A stretch of DNA of 64,000 nucleotides, from contig CM114272.1 in NCBI GenBank assembly GCA_050084515.1, positions 46,066,001-46,130,000 on the forward strand, in the 5' to 3' direction. The notes below the pieces were generated by a model. That model searched no databases. It was not told the DNA's origin and saw only the letters and a list, made by a program, of their open reading frames with translations. Each line of letters begins with the position of its first letter. The stretch's first letter is position 1. The translations under genes were made by a program, and so were the position numbers. This document shows, in pieces, positions 22,624-32,753 of this stretch. The DNA comes from Blasia pusilla (taxonomy: Eukaryota > Marchantiophyta > Marchantiopsida > Blasiales).

Positions 22624-25600
22624 TCATTTGCCCCGGGCTGAATAGAGTTCAAGCTCAAAGTGAAGGTTGAGGAAAAATAAAAGTACAATCTAAAACCTCA
22701 TTTTGCATCCTCAAAGTGGTTTGTTTAAAATACTTCGCACTTCTTTGAGGGAGAGGTGGTTAGTGGATTCCTACTCCTAGCTCCGACTCTCTTAAAACTA
22801 CCAAAGAACACATAGTACATGTGCTTACAAGGAAATACCTTTTGCCACTTGTCTCTCTTTGGACAAAGTCATCACATGAACATGTGGGAAAGCAACAGAT
22901 GTGCACCACATACACCCCTGTGACACTTGAATTTACAGTGTTGTTCCTGACCCAATACATCCTTCCTATTCCATTGCCACTCAAGACATCTTTCGTGGCA
23001 ATGATCTCCATTTTTGCCTCCCGAGCTAATGCAATTCGCTTTGCTCTCTCCACCGTTGGCCTGCACATTCTGTTTCTCTTCACCCCATTTCTAGACTCAA
23101 ACAGAAATAATGGATTGAGATCATCCACCTTCTCCGGGTACATGTCGACATCAATCTTGGGTTGAATACGAAATGCGAAGGTCTCTGTAATGCGAACATG
23201 CTCCGAACTTCCCCCATCTACGAGTCTGAAACCGACACTTGTAAGATTGTCCACTTCGTCTTGAGTCTTTGTTCGTGTCGTGGCGATGGGCCAAATCGTG
23301 GGGTATTCGGGAGCTCCAATGGCAGCGGATAAGACTTCCGAAAGCGCAAGATTCATTTGGGCGAAGAAGTACTTCAATTGATCCCCGGTCCTCGTGAAAC
23401 GATCAAAGGTTTTGAGTCCCCAAAACCCGTGCAGAGGTCGTCGATCCTTATGCATTCTTATTTAGGAAAGTGCCGCATGCTCTCCTAATGCCATCAAATC
23501 CGCCTGCGCAGTGGGTCCACGTCTTGGGTTGCTCGAGATATATGCCACCGTTTTAGGTTGCAATCCACCTCCATTACCGGAATCCCATATTGTTGAACCA
23601 CCCCGGTGATGAGGATGTTGCGAACTTCCAAAGAACGGAGGGCTTTTGAAATAAAATTTAGCGATTTTGGAGAAGTAACTCCATCACGGATTTGGGACGG
23701 GTCCGGGGTCCCCTGAATACCTGGGCGGTGTAATTTCCTCATCCAAATCAATCACCGGATTCGTTCCTCGATCTTCGCCTCTTCACCGCTGAAGTCAAGA
23801 TACTTATCGGTCTCCACGAGTCTCGTTCGGATGCTCTACCACCATCTGTATGGGGACGTCTTGAAACCCGCCCACGAATATCCCCACCAATGTGTACGCG
23901 TCTTGCTCGAGTGGAGTTCGAGCTACGCACCGTTGAAGGCCGACATACAATTTTTCATCACGGATCTCACGGCCTGCGACGTAGAGCTCGTAGATCGACG
24001 GCCCTTTTCCTTTTGTTATGCCTTTTGTGAGAAAGATATGGGATGCTGCAGACTGTAGCATTGCTCTTGCCTGGTCTTGTTGGCATGCCTCCACAAGTGA
24101 AATTTGTTGGCATGCTTGTGACGACCTCCAGGAGGAATGAACACTTTCTGCTCCACTTGTGTTGGGGCAGAGGGCATTTTCATGAACGTTCAATCCCTGC
24201 AACGACGGCAATGTTAGAAGGGAACAAAAATAACCCCGGAGTCAAAGAAATAAGCGACCTGTCGGAACCAGACGGGTTGCAGGTCCGAGGCATCCCATGA
24301 AAGACTCTGCGACCCGACGGAAACCGACGTGTTGTAACCTTAAATCCACCTACTGCAACCCGTCGGAACCGAACGGGTTGCAAGGCCGAGGCATCCCATG
24401 AACGACTCTGTGACCCGTCAGGTCCCGACGGGTTGCACACTCGGGCAACCCGTCGGTTTCCGTCGAGTTGCACACTCGGGAAACCCGTCGGTTTCCGTCG
24501 GGTTGCACACTCGGGCAACCCGTCGCATCCGACAGCTTGCTTGGTTTCTTGGGTTTGAAATCCATATAATTCCCACGCTTCTCACCCTGAGCTACAACTT
24601 TACAAACAATTCTCAGCGTGAGCTTGACAAGACAAAATAGTGAACTCACCTGCCGCATGAAGTTTCCCCATTGTCTCATACGTCATCGCCCACCAACTCA
24701 ACCAAGAGCACAACTCTTTGTACTTCCCCTCAATCGCATGCTTCCTCCACCACCCATGAAGTTCTTCTGGCAGTCCATGGCCGCTTCAAGGTTTTTTGTC
24801 CTTGCAGCGTTGGAGTAGAGTGACATGCTCTGTCCTCTTATTCTCCTTGATGCAAGATTTGTGTACCGGGTCACTGATCTGTTGCCAATGGAAAACATCC
24901 GACCTTTCCCTCTCTGGTTGAACCTCTCCACCCCATAACACTTCCGGATAGCAATCCACCCAGGTTGTGCATTGTCCGCCATGAACCCATAAATTTCGGA
25001 GGTGGCCTTTTGTTTTCCTTCACCACCTCCAATAAGAGTAACCAACATATCTTCAAAGCGCCAACGTCTTACGCCTTTACTTCACACACAAATATAGTTT
25101 TGAGTCCCTTCTCCACATGGTCATAAACGTGAGCACCCATCGTCAACCATCCGTTCAAAGACTCAGTAGCAAATATCAAAGTCGACCCGGCTCGTAAAGA
25201 TCTTCCCCTTCCTCATTCGATCTATAAGATTGAGGCCACTCGAGGACTGTGGTTGACATTTTGAAGACATAGGCCCTAGATCCCTCGCCTCCTTGGCCCA
25301 TGAACGCCATCTCGAGTGAATGGAAATCTGGAGTTGGCCTTGATTCGGCGATGGCATCCATTTCGGCCGTCTTTCCATCCGTAACTCAGATATCGACGTA
25401 GCAAATTCGAAGCATTCGGGATCAACGAGAAATGCGAGATTTTCCCAGAGTTGTTTCTCCTCAACCGCCGTGATCTCGCCCTGTCTAGGGATTCCAAGCA
25501 ATTGTTCACAAATTTGTGATGCCGTTGTGAGCTTGATCACCCCGGGCTTTGAACCCGGAGAGTTTCTGAAGACCTCGGCTACTTTCTTTGCCACATCCTC

Positions 25601-26650
25601 CTTGATGTGTCTTTGAATTGCATCGGTCACAGGATGAGTGTGGGAGCCAACATGAACTGCCAGCCTTGTATACTCTAAAGTGGAGCCCAAGTCATGGACA
25701 ATGAAAAATATGTATGCACGACACGCTCCAACGCAGAAGGGCGATGCCTGACAATGAGGACATCGATGGCCTCCCGGCGGTATTGTGGCACCCACTTCGT
25801 ATGGAGTTTTTGCATTCTTGGGGGGGAATTCCGACGTATTGACTCGCCCGTTGCGCTCTAGATACGGGCATGCTGGACTTCTACACTCCAAGGCTCCAAC
25901 GCATTGGCGGCGGGAGACAATCCAAGGACCATCTGGGAGGGAAGCACTGGTCCGTTGAAGCCTGCACCATCGATGACAATTAGACTTTCTGTCCATACCC
26001 TTCAGGCGTCCTCCATCCTTCTTTTGAGCAGGAGCAGCAAGTGGAGGCAACTCAAAAATGCAATAACCATCGTGACGTGGCGGCGGCAAATGTCGACAAG
26101 AATGTGCTTGAACATTTTCAGGGCGAGACGAAAGCAAACTATTGCCTGATACTCGCAAGAGGAACGAGTAGGCGGACACAGGGCCCGATTGGTGTCCGAC
26201 AGATCCACTGAGGTTGATAACATCCGGAATCTCTTCAGGAAGAACAACATTATTACGAGTGTGCGAAGTTGGAGTCGAAGCCCGATCTGCAGAGCTTGGA
26301 GTTGCAAACGTAGAGCTCGGAGCACTAGGAAATTCTAGACCGTCTACTTGGAAAACAGACGAATTCAGGGGCAGGCCGTAAACTCTGTATTGATCATTTG
26401 CTACGGGTAGGAGATTCCATACTTTACGGTCTGAGGTCACTGGCTGGACCATCTCACCTATTATGTCTTCCGTACCTTCCACCCTAACATCTTTGGATAC
26501 AAAGATGGTTCCAATTTGAAGAAGAAATCGAATAGACAGAAAATTTTCATCCACCGCTACGAAAGACTCACGAGCTTTGGGTCGAATGATTTATGATTGA
26601 GGAAGGGCCGCCAGATGACTGCCACAAGTGAGCTTAACATAATTATCCAT
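22624..26650 (-). pseudogene. MULE-type transposase of element A (zinc finger, DDE core, SWIM)
   Basis: Two exons, 26650-24650 and 24196-22624, joined by a GT-AG intron. The ATG at 26650 opens a frame broken by TAA near 26591, then runs 463 aa from 26554. A C/H-rich WRKY/GCM1-like finger lies at 25905-25630 (CVGALECRSPACPYL, RCPHCQASPFC, then HVGSHTHP). The putative catalytic core (DHVEKGLKTIF, then GFMADNAQPGW) is at about 25130-24930 in shifted frames. Exon 2 encodes ALCPNTSGAESVHSSWRSS and ends with a SWIM finger CSCDDF..C-H near 22880-22830. One base is missing inside the SWIM finger relative to copy B, so the C-terminal Cys-His pair is out of frame. It would cut and insert the element. 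The family call rests on the finger-core-SWIM order and the 11-bp target duplication. Confidence 0.75.
24197..24649 (-). repeat. MULE A intron filled with palindromic repeats
   Basis: On the minus strand the donor is CAG|GTGAGT at 24650/24649 and the acceptor GTTGCAG|GG at 24197/24196. Between 24240 and 24540 there are about six copies of the GCAACCCGTCGG...CCGACGGGTTGC palindrome, about 35-60 bases apart. Confidence 0.85.
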
Positions 26651-26760
26651 TCCAAGAAGATTCCTACGGGAGGAGACTGAGAATGAGAATGAAAATGAGA
26701 ATGAGAATATTTAATTTATAGTGAATAGGAAACAGATACTCTGTGATTTTTTACCGACAA
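26651..26760 (-). promoter_or_regulatory. Core promoter of the MULE A gene
   Basis: On the minus strand TATAAATTA (26712-26720) lies about 65 bases before the ATG at 26650. The sequence between is GAATGAGAATGA-type repeats. No other candidate TATA is closer. Confidence 0.5.
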
Positions 26761-26864
26761 GATGAATTCGGTGGGGACATTATCGACACAATGGATCCAC
26801 CAGAACACATTCAATTCTGTTGCAATATGTTACCGGATTTGGGAAGCAGAGGGTTGCGCATCAC

Positions 26865-27575
26865 ACTTGGAACCCGTCGGAGTCCTGGTAACTCAGAAAT
26901 TACCCGAAGCTAACCGAAGCCTGCAACCCGTCGGCATCGGACGGGTTGCACGCTTCTACTAAACATTGTCGAAGCGAGCAACCTGTCGCTCTCCGACGAG
27001 TTCTTGCCGATATCGCTCCTTCTTCTTTGGCGCGCAAACCGCCTCGCTGTTCGATGAGTTCGCGGGTGCCTCGCTTTTAGCCCAAAGACGGCGAGGCGTG
27101 CAACCCGTCGCCGTCCAACGGGTTGCGCAAGGGCCTCGCCTTGTGGTGCAGCCAGCCACACTCCGACGACTTGCACGGGAAGCCATCATTCCTAACCCTT
27201 GATGAGGGAAGCGTGCAACCCAACAGTCTTCGACGGATTGCCCAAAATACGCCCCGTTCCCGTCCCAAACACGGCGGAGGCGCGCAACATGTCCGTCTCC
27301 GACGGCTTGCGTGGGTACCTCGCGTTGTTTTCCAAAGACATTGGAGGCGCTCAACCCGTCGGTCTCCGACGGGTTGCTCGTGCACGTGGCGACGTACCCA
27401 GGATGGCGGAGGCGCGCAACATGTCGGTCTCCGACGGTTTGCGCGGGTACCTCGCGTTCTTTTCCGAAGACGACGGAGGCGCTCAACCCGTCGGTCTCCG
27501 ACGGGTTGCTCATGCACGTGGCGACGTACCCAGGATGGCGGAGCCGCACAACCTGTCGGACTCCGACGGGTTGTG
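26865..27575. repeat. Palindrome array in the divergent promoter region
   Basis: About a dozen palindromes of the element-specific type lie between the two divergent TATA boxes. From 27284 to 27575 they recur every 65-66 bases inside a ~131-bp tandem unit (GTACCTCGCGTT, GGCGACGTACCC). Centres here are often GGTCTCC rather than GGACTCC. Open frames on both strands in this stretch are translations of the repeats. Confidence 0.9.
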
Positions 27576-27639
27576 ATTTTTCACGTCCGGACTTCCGTAA
27601 CATCCGGCACGTCGCCGACGAAAGGACGATGGGACCCAA

Positions 27640-27925
27640 CGGTCAGCCCAACGGCTAGAAAAGTATAAATAGGCCAGAAATTGCTCATTTCTGGTTTCTC
27701 ATTTCGCGATCTTCATTCCTCACTCCTCACTCTCCCGCAGCAAAGCTGATCGACATCTGAAGGGGCATTTCACGCGGCGACACATCGCGAGTCGATAGGA
27801 GGGAACGAGAGCGAGACGGTTCGACCGAGAAATATCGGGACGATTCGAGCTAACCATCAAGGCGAGACGAGCTCCCATCTCAACATCAGCAAGGAAACTG
27901 ATAGGTGGAGGCATTTCTGGAAAAA
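27640..27925 (+). promoter_or_regulatory. Core promoter and leader of the ParB-methyltransferase gene
   Basis: TATAAATA at 27664-27671, followed by a ~230-base leader to the ATG at 27926. The promoter is divergent from that of the transposase, about 0.95 kb away, with the palindrome array between. Confidence 0.6.
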
Positions 27926-28648
27926 ATGACGAGGAAAAAAACACAAGCCAACAAGTATGGGAGCTTCACTCCCAAGTCCATTAGGACTCCTGCGTCAGCT
28001 TCTCCTGGGCCTCGTTCGACGAATGAAATTAGGCAGCAAGAAATCGAGGAGCGGGAAAGGGAAGCGGAGATGCACAACCAAGTGCTTCTGGCGAGACGTG
28101 TTCAAGCGGCGCTAGATAAACAGAACGAAGAGGCCGAGACGTCGCAGGCCTTGAAGAAAAGGATCGCAGACAAAAAGAGAGAAAAGAAGCGTCTGGACGT
28201 AACGGTGAGGAGGGCAGAATTGGCTAAAGCGAGGCGGGAAAAAGCGATAGCCATTGAAGATAGCCCAGCCCATCCAACCGCAAGTGTTGAGATGTGGGAA
28301 ATGTCCCCCACAAAGTCCGGGGACACAATCAACATAGTGGAAACAACACACATAGTTCAAATCGATGACGACGAGGTCATGAGGACCGCCAGCGTGGAGA
28401 TGGTGGACATGGCCGAAGAAGCCGGAGAGCGGTCATTCTCGACTCCAAGCACGGCGGAGGACATCGACCTCTATCGGATCGACAAGTTCCCAATCGATTT
28501 TCCAGCCCCTGTCTCAGACAAGTTAGCTGGTCAAGAAACCGACCCCATTTTCGAGCGGGTAAGAGAGGTTTTGGGTTTTTTTAATTATGTGAATTGCAAT
28601 TCATTGGGATTTCAGTGTAGCTTATTCCTCTTGTCCCGGTTCTGACAG

Positions 28649-29121
28649 GTGGTAAAGCTGATGGCACTCATGGAGGGCCACAACGCCCCGAGGATTCCAC
28701 TGTGCCGATTAAGGACAATGGAATACGTCCGCGAAATACAATCCGACGAGGACATCGCAAAGCTAAGACAATCGGCGGCGACAGCATCCTACGTGGACAA
28801 CTTTCCTCCCTTCTATGTTCAGCCTTAGGACGAGCATGGAACCCAAGCTCTGGTTACCGAGGAGGACTTGGAAAAGCTCGACACATTCTGGAGGATGCGA
28901 GACCAGGACTTCAGAAGGCAAGTTGAGGGCACGGAATTCAGCTAGATGAGGAATCTGCATTTCTTCATCTGGGATGGAAATCACAGGTTCATGGCGTGGA
29001 CCAAGTTTGCGGAGGAGCGCCCCAACTCATTGGAGGCACATTTCTGCGTGAAGGCAGTGGTCCTTCACCCATACCCTCATCACATGGCGACGGTGGAGAT
29101 GGCAATGCATGCCATGAACAC
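28649..29121 (+). pseudogene. ParB-like domain exon (copy A)
   Basis: The exon follows acceptor TTCTGACAG and ends at donor CAC|GTGAGT. It encodes an SDEDIAKLRQ helix region, then HFFIWDGNHRFMAWTKFA with DGNHR at 28973-28987, and KAVVLHPYPHHMATVEMA. The DG-x-HR box with following Ala is the hallmark of ParB/Srx-fold domains found at the N-terminus of bacterial and phage DNA methyltransferases. TAG stops at about 28828 and 28943 both sit where Gln would give CAG. Copy C retains the end of this exon at the window edge; copy B has lost it. Confidence 0.6.
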
Positions 29122-29773
29122 GTGAGTATCTTTAACACTTTCACAACTCGTCGGACTCCGACGAGTTGCTCGATTGATGAATGGGTTAGGTTTGTTTAGG
29201 CAGAAAGCAACTCGTCGGACTCCGATGGGTTGCTAGACTGCACGCTTTTCCGGATGTTTTTTAAAGATTGCAACTCGTCGGACTCCGACGGGTTGCTGGA
29301 CTGCACGCTTTTTCGGATGTTTTTTTAAGATTGCAACTCGTCGGACTTCGACAACTTGTTTGATGGAACATAGATTTAACTAGTTTTTGGCCCAAAGCAA
29401 ACCGTCGGAGTCCGACGGGTTGCTCGATAGGCCGCCTTGTGAAGATGTTTTTTGAAGAATGCAACTCGTCGGACTCCGACGGTTTGCTTTGGGCCAAAAA
29501 CTAGTTAAATCTATGTTCCATCAAACAAGTCGTCGGAGTCCGACGAGTTGCAATCTTAAAAAAACATCCGAAAAAGCGTGCAGTCTAGCAACCCGTCGGA
29601 GTCCGACGAGTTGCTTACCTGGCATTAGCAAATCTGAATGCAATTCGTCGGACTCCGACGGGTTGCATCATTTAGCTTGTTGCTAGAATCCGACCTGGAA
29701 GCCGTGACGACCGTGAGTCGGCGAGTTGCAGGAACCCATGTAATTTCCTGACGGGTTGAGTTTGGATGTGCAG
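29122..29773 (+). repeat. Intron 2 of copy A: palindrome array with a nested ~108-bp inverted repeat
   Basis: The 652-base intron (donor CAC|GTGAGT, acceptor GTGCAG|GA) carries nine palindromes at about 63-base spacing from 29148 to 29668. Eight of the nine keep a GANTC centre. In addition, 29297-29410 and 29477-29583 are inverted copies of each other, palindromes included, around a ~66-base middle. Confidence 0.92.
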
Positions 29774-31440
29774 GATTATATCGGAGGGGAATGTCACCCA
29801 CCATTGGATCGAGGACTGCGATCGGGTGAGGAAGGTGCTTACGACGCACCCGGGAGAGTACAGGGGGTTCTTGGGCGACGCCCTCATCAATCAGATGCTT
29901 GCAAAGGGTGCTCAGATTAAGAAGAAAACTTGGGCAAACAAGTTTATTTCTCAAGATGCAGCCGTAACCATCCTTTCTGGTCGAAGATACTGGCCGCAAG
30001 AAAAGCGCCGTGACCTTTGGAGCTGGAGCGGAGGGAGAAGGTATCTGCGTCTGAGCGGCGCCAAATTCATCAAGCTGCCAGATCTCTGCAACGAAATACA
30101 CGGCGAGCAAGATGCAGCGATACATCAGCATTCTCAACCCCGAACTTGGTCCGGAGTTCTACAAGGAGCTCAAGGCGATTATCAAGCGTCAGCGGAAGAG
30201 GGATGAAGATCCGCATGGTCGGATTGGGGAGAAAGTGTCGCTGGATCGAATGCATCGTTTTGCGTTATCCGAGATTAGCGAGTTCAGGAGGATACGACTG
30301 ATGAAAATCAATCTCGAGGGCTCAGAGGCCCAAAAGAGGGCGGCACACCATCCTCCGGGTGTGTCCGATCCAGTGATCTCGCATTGGCTACGCGAATGGT
30401 TGTTCTGGGACGCGTTGCGGGTAATCGGGAAGTCTGTGGTGGAGGGTCTGCAAGCGGACCTCAGAAGATTAGAGCCCATTCCGCCGGAAGCAAACCTTTA
30501 AAGTTATGGAGATTACGAGGTTTGGCTCGACGACATCCGGGACAAGCCAACCAAGAACTGAGGATTCAAGACCATGTTCAAGATTTGCGTCCTCCCTCAG
30601 GCAGAGCTTGACGAAGAAGTAGAGGGTAACAAACGGGATCAAGCGAAGAAGAAGCGAGATCTACAGGAGCAGACGGCCGATACTGTTCGACTAAAAGCTG
30701 CCCAACGGATGGTATTCAAGTACCTCGTCCAGTGTAAGAACGCAGGTACGTGGGGAAAATTACCGGTAGCCTTGAAATTGTGGGCTTCGCCGCCATATGC
30801 AGAGACATTCTCCATGTACGACGTGGAGATGGGGCAGCACATGTCCGATTGGGAGGTGGAGAATTGCCCCATTTGGCTCGACTTCAACGACCCTGAAGAC
30901 ATCACGGATAAGGACTTAGGAGTGCTTCATGATGCAGTGGCCTGAGGACAAGACGACATCCCCAATTTCGTCCAGCCTGAAGACTTCTTCGGAGGAGATG
31001 CAGAAGAGCAGGCCACGAGAGAGCCGAGTTGGCTTCAAGGTCCGGACAGCCAAAGACAAATCCACAGCGGGTCTCAAAGGCAAGGCGAGGGGAGGGAAAA
31101 ATTCGGAGGCCGAGACTTCCCAAAGAGAGCCTGAAGATGAGAGGCTAGAGGCGGAATCGTCCGGACGAGCAGAGAGAGAGGGTCGGACCAGGTCCTCGGC
31201 GAAGAAAACGCCACGAGAATCCGAGGTCATAGATACCCCGACAAGCCGTCCCCAGACTAGGGAGAAGCGGAAGCGAGAGGTGCCGGGTTGTCCCAAGGAG
31301 AATACAGCCCATCATCCTTGGGAAGACACAGACAAACAACGACCCGGACAAGCGTCCTCCTTCACTTCACCTCTTTACTGGATGAGCTGAACAACTTCAG
31401 TTCTCAAGCATCGACAACTGCCATCGAAAAATTGACAACG

Positions 31441-32746
31441 CTGTCGTATAGTAAAATCAACCAGTGTGTAAACTCCTTCGTCATTAAGTGTTAGATAGAG
31501 TTTCATTAGTATTAAGTAAATTGGTTTAGAAAAAGGAGATTCTTATGTTTAAACCTCTTTATGGTGCCTCTTTTATGCGGGCCCAACTTTAGGAAAAGGA
31601 GGTAATAAATAAAAGATGACTTTATAAAAGTAAAGTATTTGCTTTAATGAAAAGCAAAAGTAGTCTTGGTTGGTGGCTAGGTTATTTGGGGTAATTTGGA
31701 AAATATCATGTGGGTAAAAGAGGATATTTTGGAAGAGATAAGAGGAAATCTACTTGTGTCAAAATGTGATTGGCTAAGCCTTGAGAGGAAGTCATGTGGC
31801 ACAAGATAAGATAAGCTCTATTTCGTACTCTTGTGGATCCCTTGTGAGTATATAAACCTACATCACTGGGGACAGGGAACTAAAAGACATCTCGTCTTTT
31901 AGTTCAAGGGTTCATCACCTTCTATTCCACATCTTGAGTCTCTCGTGTCTCTCTTGAGTGTATGGCTTTGGGATTGCTTGCTCTTCCAATGAGAGTGGAT
32001 CACCCCTCTTGGGAGAGTAACTTGATCATGGTCTATTTTTGAGAGGTTTCTAGAGTGTGTGTGTGTGTGTGGGGGGATGAGAGGTTTGTCACCGTAGAGG
32101 AGTTTAGTCATACTAAAATAGCGGATGTTTTGGCTTGTTACTTTCCCAATGAGAGTGGATTAACCCTCTTGGGAGAATAACTCCGCCAAAACCCATTCTT
32201 GAGGAGAGTAGAGAATGTCATCAAGCATGGATAGGGGTGGAGCACAGTGTGCCCGATTTTCCTTTCCTCAATCCTTACCATGTCAAGGTACTCTTTGTAG
32301 ATAGGCACCTTTGGTTCACTCGCTATTTAGTTTATCACTTTGGGGAGGCGTTCATGAACCAGGTCATGCAATCTCCAACTCGGAGTGATTCTTCCTATCG
32401 TCACATATGGAAGGACATGGGATTGTACTTTGTATGTCCTTATATAGCGATCCATGGATGTCAATAGGCCTGGTCAAGTAGGGTTTAACACTAGTTGTGC
32501 TATCTTCCTCGTGTACAAACGTAAAATAGTTTATAGGGATTTTATAGTTAGGAATTTCGGGGTCCGATGTTACGAAGAAGTGATCGCCTCGGCACTTCCA
32601 TTTGTGATACCTGTCGTGAGAGAATGGAGAGTGTACATCATAATTTTGTATTGAAAAAGGAGAACTTATTAGAGAGTTCACCTTGCATCGACCGCATCTA
32701 CCGCAGCTAGAAGGCCCGCCCTTGCTCGAAGAAAGATTCTCGACAC
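31441..32746 (+). mobile_element. LTR-like insertion (solo LTR, ~1.3 kb) in exon 3 of copy A
   Basis: Copies B and C are continuous here, whereas A is split by 1306 bases flanked by GACAACG (31434-31440 and 32747-32753). The insert begins (C)TGTCGTATAG and ends TCTCGACA(C), the TG...CA form of an LTR. It has a TATATAAAC core-promoter-like site near 31849. Two copies of a CAATGAGAGTGGAT..CCCTCTTGGGAGA block lie near 31990 and 32145. The 7-bp duplication is longer than the usual 4-6 bp, so the exact boundary may be a base or two off. No internal region or second LTR is present. Confidence 0.65.
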
Positions 32747-32753
32747 GACAACG

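Noticed and set aside
26900-27670. Long ORFs on both strands (up to 226 aa) rich in PVG-RRVAR repeats
   Set aside because: They are translations of the GC-rich palindrome array in all frames; no domain, and both strands are equally open.
29140-29670. CRISPR-like array (27-bp palindromic repeats about every 63 bases)
   Set aside because: Eukaryotic intron, spacers are themselves repeated and inverted, no cas genes, and the same repeats occur singly and in promoters. It is an element-specific palindrome family.
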